From Verrucomicrobia bacterium UBA1200 (GTDB lineage Bacteria > Verrucomicrobiota > Kiritimatiellia > RFP12 > UBA1067), in assembly GCA_002309765.1 (NCBI GenBank), contig DBXY01000036.1:1-12909 (forward strand): a DNA stretch of 12,909 nucleotides. The letters are read 5' to 3'. Positions within the stretch are counted from its first letter, which is position 1; each line of letters opens with the position of its first letter. Made by a program: the position numbers and the translations under genes. The notes under the pieces are model-generated. The model saw only the letters and a program-made list of their open reading frames with translations. It was not told the origin of the DNA and made no database searches. Below are positions 1 to 6,900 of this stretch, one piece after another.

Positions 1-3000
1 ACCAGCGAGGTTTTGCAATTGCCTCGTTGATTAGGTCGCCAACGTCCAGTTTCACCGTCCCGGAGATTTTGGTGTTGGCGTTCAGCGTTAACGTTCCGAC
101 TGTCCCGTCGCTGCCCGGCATAATCGCCGAGGTGATGTTCAAGGTGCCGTTCATGATCTCGCCGGTGCCGGAGACCGCCGCCTGGTCAAACGTGTTGCCG
201 CTCAGATTGACCATCGCGCCGTCCGTTACGTCAAGACAGCCGAGATCAGCCTGCGTTGCCAGTGTGGAGGCTTCCGTGATGGGAAGCACTACATCCGGAC
301 CGTGGGCGGTGTTGGCGCGGATCTGGGCCTCGGAGAGGGCGGCGTTCCAAATACGCACTTCGTTGAACTCCGCGCAGGCGTCCATGTCGTTCCACTGCGA
401 ATGTCCCAACCAGCAATTATTCGCGGTGATCAAGCTGGGATCCCAATTGGGATATTCCTTAATGAAACTGGCGAACTTCTCACCCGTCCGGGCATTGTAG
501 ATATAGACGCTGATCGTCGATCCTCCGTTGCCGTTGGGGTTTACCACGAACACGAAGTGGTACTCGGTATTTACCGCCAACAATCCGTCTATGGTCTCTT
601 CACTTACCCCCACATTGGTGGGGTAGAGGCTGAAGGCGGTGGCGTTGTGGTTCCACTTCCTGAATCCGTAGAAGATGCCGGTCGCCATTCCGCCAGTCCC
701 CGAACCGTCCCCTCCTCCGTTCTGATTGCCGAGGGAGAATATCCGCGCCCAGGTGTTGTGCGTGCGGACCGTAGTCCACGCTTCGAAGGTAAACGGTGTG
801 CCGTCCGTCGGGATCGCGCCCGCTCCGAGGTCGATCCACGAGGCACCCCGTCCGCCGCCCGCCAGATAAACGGCCTTGTCGCCGTTGTAGGTGACATTGC
901 CGTTGTAGGTGGCGGTCTGTCCGCCGATCTCATCCTCGGCGGTTCCGTTGAAGCTCCAGCGGTGCAGCAGGTAATTGTTGGCCTGAAGCGTTTCGGAGGC
1001 TTCGGCGGGAAGGGTGTTGCCCAGCTCGTCGTCCTGCAGGGTGTCCGGGCCGAGCAGAGCGTTCGCGGTGAGCTCCTCGTCCGAGAGAACGCCGTGCCAA
1101 ATTCGGACCTCGTCATAGATTGCTTTGGCGTCGCCGTCGCCGCTGTACTGCGAATGCCCGAGGTAGAATACCGGCACCGACAGATTCGCCAGCGTCCAAT
1201 TCTCGACCACCGCGGAACCCCACTTTTCGATGTTCCCGGTGGATACGTTGCGGCGCGCCCAGCGGATCGATGTGGACCCGTTAAGATTGCTCCGGAGGGT
1301 CATCGAGATATGATATGGGGTGTTCGCCACATATTCCGCCATCGTGTTGTTGAACTGGGTCTTCACGCCGCCGTTGCAGACCTCTACGATATCCTTCGCC
1401 GGATCGGTGTTTTGCACCCATGACATCTGCAGGTAGTTTTGGTTGTTGGGACCATAGTCGAAAATTCGGCTCCAATTGGCGTTGCCTGTCTTGGTTGCCC
1501 AGATTTCGATGGTTACGACATCCGTGGGCAGAATGTTTGAACCGAGATTGACCGATCCCGCGCCGTTACCGTTGCCGGAGAGCACGATGGCCGTGTCGTC
1601 TCCGTTAAAGGCGGTGCCGGTGCCGATAGACGATGCGGTCTTGTTGCCAACGGAGTCGGCCAAAGTTCCGTTAAAACTCCAACGGTGAACCAGAGTCGGC
1701 TTGGGGTTGGCCGTCAATACCAGCGTTCCTTCCTTAACCGACAGCGTTTCGGCCGCGGGAAGCGTATCGAACGCGAGGGTTCCGGTTCCGGTCTTGGTGA
1801 TGGGACCATCCATCTTTCTGGAACCGAAATGCGAACCGGTGGCGTAAACATAGTTGTCGCCCACGTCAAAGGTGAGTCCGCCCGCTCCGACGGAAACGTC
1901 GTCGGCACCCCGGAAGAAGTCCACGATCGTCTGGCCAGATCCGGGAACTTCGATCGTGCCGCCGTCGAACGAGAGCGCCGCACGGCCAGGTCCCTGGCGG
2001 ATATAGGTAGTCACGAGCTTGCCGCCGTTGCGGACGCTCAATAATCCCCTGCCGGTGACAGTGTGACCGATGCTTACACCCTTAGGCATCTCCGCGACTC
2101 CGGTGCCGCTCACGTCGAACGTGCCTTGACCTTCTTCGCCGATAACGCCAAAATTATTGGGCGAGGTGTAGGTACCGCCGGTCATGCTGTACAGGCCGAT
2201 TCCGTCGGCGTACCGCCCGATGGAGAGATACACGTTGCAGGAAACCTCACCTCCGCTCTGGGTGAGTGTGCCGGTACTGTGCCGACCGATCTGGAAGTTG
2301 TTAAGGGCTTTGATGCTGCCGCTGTCAATGCGGGCATCGCCCTTACTTTTGGCGTTCGCCGCAATCCGGAGTTCGCTCTTGCTCGATACAACGCCCGATC
2401 CGCTGACGGTCATCTCGCCCGTACCGTCTTCGCCGACGATTACGCCGCCGCCTAAGGTGGAGGCAATGCCACCGGTGATGGTGTAGGAGCCTTTCGATCC
2501 GCCAAACCGGCCGATGGACAGCCAGTTGTTGGGGAGTTCGACCGTTCCGCCGCTTTGGTAGAACTCGCCGGTGGCGTAACCGCCCACCTGCAGGTTGTTG
2601 TTGACGGTGAGGCTTCCGCCGCTTAACTGATAGGTGGCGTGGCCATTACTGCCGGTGGTGTATCCGCCAATCCGGGAATCCCCGGCGTTTCCGATTGCCA
2701 TCGTGCTATCGTTTTGGATGAAGGTTACCACACCCGAATCTCCGAGATTCAGCAAGGAGTCGGTCAACCTTCCTTCGCCGTCTTTGACCACCTTGATGTT
2801 ATTGCCGAATAGCTTGCTGTCCATCTGTCCGATGGCATCGGTATCAATCGTGAACTGCAATTCGGATATGTCGGTTTCGCTGGTGTTGACGACCTTCGCG
2901 CCGTCAGCGCCGCTCGACAACAGGTTCATAATCTTAAGGTTGCTCCCGGCGAGGTCGAGGGTGCCGGAGAGCGTGGGTACAACGGTAAGTCCGCTCCAAT

Positions 3001-3352
3001 CGCAGTCCATGCCCAGCGAGCAGTCCGCAATCTTGATCATCCGGCAGGACAGCGTCGCCCCGGCTGGAACCTGCATATCCACGCCATTGATTTGGATGAA
3101 GACAATCGTCGCTTCGGTCGGCACCGCATTTTCCATCAGTACGCCGCGCGCGGAATAGCATTTCCAGTTGTCGGGATTTGTGATATCGCCGTTGTCATGG
3201 CCTTCGCCCGTCCAGTAGGCCGTGGCGACACCAGCGCCGTCCATCGCCTTAAGGATGTTGGAAGAGATAATCAGATTGTTGTTTGAATCAGAGGTTTCCG
3301 GATCGGCGATGAAGGTCAGCGCCGATAACGAGGTGGCCGAGTTGGTGATCAT
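1..3352 (-). CDS. Giant secreted LamG / beta-strand-repeat protein, main body (partial, runs off left edge; lacks its own start)
   Basis: I translated this minus-strand frame by hand; it stays open from position 3406 to the left edge, giving 1117 codons from the first ATG at 3352. That ATG has no Shine-Dalgarno sequence, so it is probably not a true start: this looks like the continuation of the gene beginning at 3804. Visible segments, numbered from 3352: a W-T-G...NPDNW element near 47-60; a beta-helix-like stretch (about 220-470) with repeated 'IGR-x-G-x-G-x-Y-x-TGG' and 'IGE-G-G-x-VSGxG' units; a PATR-like motif (about 516-548, GPITKTGTGTL...VKEGTLVL); LamG-like domain 1 (about 555-770, from HRWSFNGT to EVRIWHGVLS); LamG-like domain 2 (about 795-1018, from HRWSFNGT to EVRIWNAALS); then more PATR-like sequence to the edge. 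Both LamG copies share a YLGHSQ/WLGHSQ motif. LamG domains commonly bind glycans or adhere to surfaces; the exact ligand is unknown. Antisense ORFs here are shadows. Confidence 0.82.
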   Translation of the reverse strand, partial: MITNSATSLSALTFIADPETSDSNNNLIISSNILKAMDGAGVATAYWTGEGHDNGDITNPDNWKCYSARGVLMENAVPTEATIVFIQINGVDMQVPAGATLSCRMIKIADCSLGMDCDWSGLTVVPTLSGTLDLAGSNLKIMNLLSSGADGAKVVNTSETDISELQFTIDTDAIGQMDSKLFGNNIKVVKDGEGRLTDSLLNLGDSGVVTFIQNDSTMAIGNAGDSRIGGYTTGSNGHATYQLSGGSLTVNNNLQVGGYATGEFYQSGGTVELPNNWLSIGRFGGSKGSYTITGGIASTLGGGVIVGEDGTGEMTVSGSGVVSSKSELRIAANAKSKGDARIDSGSIKALNNFQIGRHSTGTLTQSGGEVSCNVYLSIGRYADGIGLYSMTGGTYTSPNNFGVIGEEGQGTFDVSGTGVAEMPKGVSIGHTVTGRGLLSVRNGGKLVTTYIRQGPGRAALSFDGGTIEVPGSGQTIVDFFRGADDVSVGAGGLTFDVGDNYVYATGSHFGSRKMDGPITKTGTGTLAFDTLPAAETLSVKEGTLVLTANPKPTLVHRWSFNGTLADSVGNKTASSIGTGTAFNGDDTAIVLSGNGNGAGSVNLGSNILPTDVVTIEIWATKTGNANWSRIFDYGPNNQNYLQMSWVQNTDPAKDIVEVCNGGVKTQFNNTMAEYVANTPYHISMTLRSNLNGSTSIRWARRNVSTGNIEKWGSAVVENWTLANLSVPVFYLGHSQYSGDGDAKAIYDEVRIWHGVLSDEELTANALLGPDTLQDDELGNTLPAEASETLQANNYLLHRWSFNGTAEDEIGGQTATYNGNVTYNGDKAVYLAGGGRGASWIDLGAGAIPTDGTPFTFEAWTTVRTHNTWARIFSLGNQNGGGDGSGTGGMATGIFYGFRKWNHNATAFSLYPTNVGVSEETIDGLLAVNTEYHFVFVVNPNGNGGSTISVYIYNARTGEKFASFIKEYPNWDPSLITANNCWLGHSQWNDMDACAEFNEVRIWNAALSEAQIRANTAHGPDVVLPITEASTLATQADLGCLDVTDGAMVNLSGNTFDQAAVSGTGEIMNGTLNITSAIMPGSDGTVGTLTLNANTKISGTVKLDVGDLINEAIAKPRW

Positions 3353-3402
3353 CGCGCCCAGATACGTCCCGGTGATATCGTCCGGTCGACCTGAAGTTTC
3401 CT

Positions 3403-3804
3403 TTAGTTACCGGAGGTGAGTTCCACTCGGCCATTCGAGAGGTCGGTACCCGAGGTAAGCGAGATGAACAGGAAGTTCTGCGTGTCTTTGAAGCAGTCGA
3501 AAAGACGCGCCCAGTTCCGTATCGCGTTCTACGTCGCCCAGATCTCCAGCGTGGTGTCGCCTGAGGTGATGACACCCGTACCCAAGTTCAACGCGCCGGC
3601 GCCGTGCCCGTTACCGGACAAGACCAGCTGACCGTCGGTGATGGTGACATCCTGCCCCGTTCTTGTCGCTTCTGCGCCAGTCACCGCGTCTGCATAATCC
3701 CCGTTGAAACTCCACCGGTGGGTGAGTTGGTATGCTTCCGATACCGTACATGCCGCCCCGCATAACAAGGCTGACAACCAAAACCTGCACATCGATGTTC
3801 CCAT
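3403..3804 (-). pseudogene. Broken 5' end of the giant LamG protein gene (signal peptide plus truncated LamG)
   Basis: Starts at ATG 3804 with a strong ribosome binding site. The first 24 or so residues are a signal peptide (hydrophobic FWLSALLCGAACTVSEA, likely cut before YQLTHRW). A LamG N-terminal half follows: HRWSFNGDYADAVTG, then LSGNGHGAGALNLG, then LEIWAT. The frame hits TAG at 3529-3531, giving 91 residues. Reading through it continues the same fold (NWARLFDCFKDTQNFLFISL, then NGRVELTSGN) to TAA at 3403-3405. The intact LamG downstream at about 1690 reads WATKTGNANW where this copy reads WAT-stop-NAIRNW, consistent with AAG changed to TAG. The C-terminal half of the LamG domain (the EVRIWxxxLS end) is absent, and the main body continues in a different frame from about 3400. 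A stop plus a frame-changing deletion best explains this. A sequencing or assembly error, or a genuine short secreted protein, remains possible. Confidence 0.7.
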
Positions 3805-3812
3805 AAGTTATA

Positions 3813-3819
3813 ACCTCCT
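3813..3819 (-). promoter_or_regulatory. Ribosome binding site AGGAGGT of the broken giant gene
   Basis: On the minus strand the sequence reads AGGAGGT, then eight bases, then ATG at 3804. It is a near-perfect Shine-Dalgarno sequence at a normal spacing, and it decides the start at 3804 over the in-frame ATG at 3792. Its intactness argues that the gene was broken recently. Confidence 0.7.
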
Positions 3820-3846
3820 AATTGACCATTCCCAACCAACACTCCA

Positions 3847-3876
3847 ATTGTAGCATTTTTGACCAATTATCGTTAA
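3847..3876 (-). promoter_or_regulatory. Candidate promoter of the minus-strand giant gene
   Basis: The minus strand shows TTAACG (3876-3871), an 18-base spacer and TACAAT (3852-3847). The -10 matches the TATAAT consensus at five of six positions, the -35 only four of six. It would give a leader of roughly 35-40 bases. Inferred from position and consensus only. Confidence 0.35.
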
Positions 3877-3911
3877 TCCGAAACGCGCATTAATTTGTTT
3901 TACTTTAACTC

Positions 3912-3940
3912 TTGCATGCTGTAAAGGGAGATGCTATCAT
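3912..3940 (+). promoter_or_regulatory. Candidate promoter of the 1802-residue protein gene
   Basis: TTGCAT (3912-3917), a 17-base spacer and TATCAT (3935-3940; five of six to TATAAT). This predicts a leader of about 45 bases before the ATG at 3994. It is arranged divergently from the candidate promoter at 3847-3876, so the two giant genes may share a control region. Confidence 0.4.
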
Positions 3941-3993
3941 TATATATGTGTGTTGGATATGTGGTTGGCATTATTAAGCGAAAAGGTGGTCAA

Positions 3994-6900
3994 ATGAAAC
4001 AGAAAATGATAGGTTTGGGTCTTATACTCATTGCCGCTGCGGGTTGGGCGAGTGACGGAACGTGGCTTTCTTCGACCGAGGGCGGCGAGTGGTCGTCGAC
4101 CGACAATTGGGTAGGCGGGGTTATCGCGGGTAACGGGGGAATCGCGACTTTTTCGATGAACGCGGGTGGAAAGGTGATCACCTCCTCGATGTCGCCGTCC
4201 CTTTCCGGCTTCTCGGTGAGCGTCTCCGGCGGACAGGACCTGAAGTTCGCATCGGGTACCTTCTACATGACGCCGTCGGCGACCCTTTTTGTGTCGAGCG
4301 GGATCGCGGTCTTCGAGAACGCGGTCATTTCTACATCGGACGATCTGATCATCAGCGGCGCGGCGAATTCCCGTTACCAATTCAATACATCCCAGCAGAT
4401 TACCGGGCGGTTGAAGCTGTTGTCCGGCGGTTGGCTGCGCGCGACGGACGACACCTGTCTCGGGCCGGCCCGCTCCTCGTATGTCGCAGATGCGATCGTG
4501 ATGGATGGCGGCACGCTCCAGAACAACTCGTCGGAGGGGTTGCAGGTCGCGGCGAACCGTGGAATCACCGTAACGGAAAACGGCGGTTATTTTGAGGCCG
4601 GTTTCATCAACTCCAAGATCGAGATCCTTTCGCCGATCGTCGGGCCGGGATTTGTCGGGTTCAACTATGAGTTCAGTCCCGCGATCCTCTCCAATCCCGC
4701 CAACAGCTATGCCGGCGATACGGTAATCGGCGCCTTTGGGCCGGGTTACAATGCGGGGAATGATCTAACGGTGAAACTGGGCGCGGACGAGGTGATTCCG
4801 CACGGGACGGGGAAGGGTGTCTTGCGAATCGCGCCCTATTCGACCGATTACAACGCCGAGGGTTACCTAAACCAGTCGCGTGCGCCGCGCGGGATTTTGG
4901 AACTCAACGGCTTCACCGAGACGGTGAATGCGGTCTCAACCGGGGTTCGTCCTGTCATCCGCTCGTCCACGCCGGGCGGTAAGCTGATTCTCGCGGGGGA
5001 TTCGGATTCGGATTTCTCCGGTCAGCTTGAGGCAGGCGCGACGATCGAGAAACGGGGCTCTGGCGCGCTCCAGATGCTGGCGGGTTCGATCAGCGGCGAG
5101 GTTGTCCTGAAAGAGGGGACGATGTCCGCCGGCGCGGAGGTGTTCCAGCGGACCGGCGTCTTGACCGCGGCGGGCGGCGCGTTGACCTTTACCGCCCCTT
5201 CGGGGTTTTATGAGTGGTCGGGAACGGCTGAATCGGGGTTGTACGGGTATCCGTATTACGGTTCCTTCAAGATCGACAACCGCGGAACCCGTTCCTACCG
5301 CGCGCGCTGGTATGTGGCTGAGTCGGGCACCTACAGTTTCCTGAAATCGTACAAAGGCGGGGCCGAGCTGGTGATCGATTCGGCGACCGTCATTCAGGAC
5401 ACCAATCCCAATGCCTATCTGGTCGTGAATGATGTGGCGGTATCCGCCGGGTGGCATGACGTCTATATTTCCTTCTCCAATCCGGACAATCAGGATTTCG
5501 GGGCTAGCCTGAAGAACGGCATCATGTATGACGAGCAGAACGGTTCGTTCTCGACGGATGAGGAGCGGGTGCGCGCGAAGATGTTCACCGATAACGCGGG
5601 ACCGAATCTCCGCGCGAGCGGCCGGCAGTCGGTTTTCTCCGGCACGCTCAATGCCGAAACCGATCTGACGGTGACGGTTGACGATTCTGTTTCCGCGTTG
5701 CAGATCGCTGGCGAGATCACCACCGATCCGGACAATCCCCATGCAGTGACCTTCCAGATGGTGAACGGCAATCCGTTGATAATCGGCAATTCCTATGGCG
5801 ACACTCCGGCCCTTATCACGGCCCCGATCCGCTGCGAGTCGGGGATTGTCCTGACCGACAGCGTCTGGCTGTTGAACGAGGTGCCGGAGAACATGACCGT
5901 CACGCCCGGAACGATCCTGACGCTGGATTATCCGGGGGCGGTGGCGAATGACATTACCTTGGATACCTTCTCGCTCCGGATCCATGATCCCGCGGTCGGT
6001 GACGGGACGATCACGGTTAACGAGGGGCAGATCCTCCGGTTCGACACAATCGATTTGATTGACGGGGTGGAGGTGGACAGCGCCGACAACCCGCCGCGGA
6101 CTTTCGCGAACAATATCATTTTGAACGGCGGCGAGCTGGTCTTCACCGGCAAGGGCGAGATCACTATGACCGGAACCATAACCGGGACGGGAACGGTGAA
6201 CAAGCATGGTTCTGGCACGGTCCGCTTCTTGGGCAATTCGTCCACGACGCAGAACACCGTATATAACTTCCGTAACGGTATCTGCCGGTTCACGAACGCG
6301 TCGCTTGGCAACGCCTGCCTTTGGACGCTGGGCGGCATTCTGGCGAATATCGAGGGGCAGGACCTGTCCATCTCCTCTAATCTGATCAAAGCGGAAAGCG
6401 GCGGTTTCCAGGTGGACGGCGCGAATGCCGTGATGACGATCGACAGTGAGATCAACGGCATCCGGCCTGTTTCAAAATGGGGTGATGGCCTGCTTCGTCT
6501 TACGGGGGGTATTCCCTATTCAGGAAACCTGCAGGTGCATGGGCGCGGCGGGGTTCTGGAGTTGGCGAAAGAGGGCGGCGCGAGTGCCGTCGGCAGTATA
6601 ATCGGCATTGAGCCGGATGTGACGGTTCGGTTGGGCGGCAGCGGCGGCAACCAGATTGCGGAGCGCCTTTCGGTCTCCGGCGGAACCTTCGATATGAACG
6701 GCAGGAGCGAGACGGTGACGATCATCACGGGACGCAACGCAAGCAGTCTGGTGACGAACACGGGGACGGCTCCCTCCGTCCTGACGATCGAGAGTGGCGA
6801 AAACGGCAGCTTCACTGGAAAGATTTCGGATGGGAACGGCGGCCTCTCCCTCGTGAAACGGGGAAGCGGGGTTCAGACTCTTGCCGAGATTGTTCTGGCA

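Noticed and set aside
302..1423. Plus-strand open frame of 373 codons
   Set aside because: It lies antisense to the LamG-domain coding frame, has no recognisable domain or signal, and its opposite strand carries two clear LamG copies. A GC-rich shadow frame.
3529..3531. Stop-codon reassignment (TAG read as an amino acid)
   Set aside because: Other genes here show no in-frame TAG, and the same reading frame meets TAA and a missing half-domain soon after, so decay is the simpler explanation.
1685..3631. Several shorter plus-strand frames (for example 2063-2455 and 2634-3158)
   Set aside because: All are antisense to the continuous minus-strand repeat protein and none has a ribosome binding site with a recognisable product.
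4936..6207. Minus-strand open frame of 423 codons
   Set aside because: Antisense to the intact 1802-residue gene, which has a signal peptide and repeated domains; the frame's product is low in recognisable motifs and rich in Arg and Ile as expected of a shadow.
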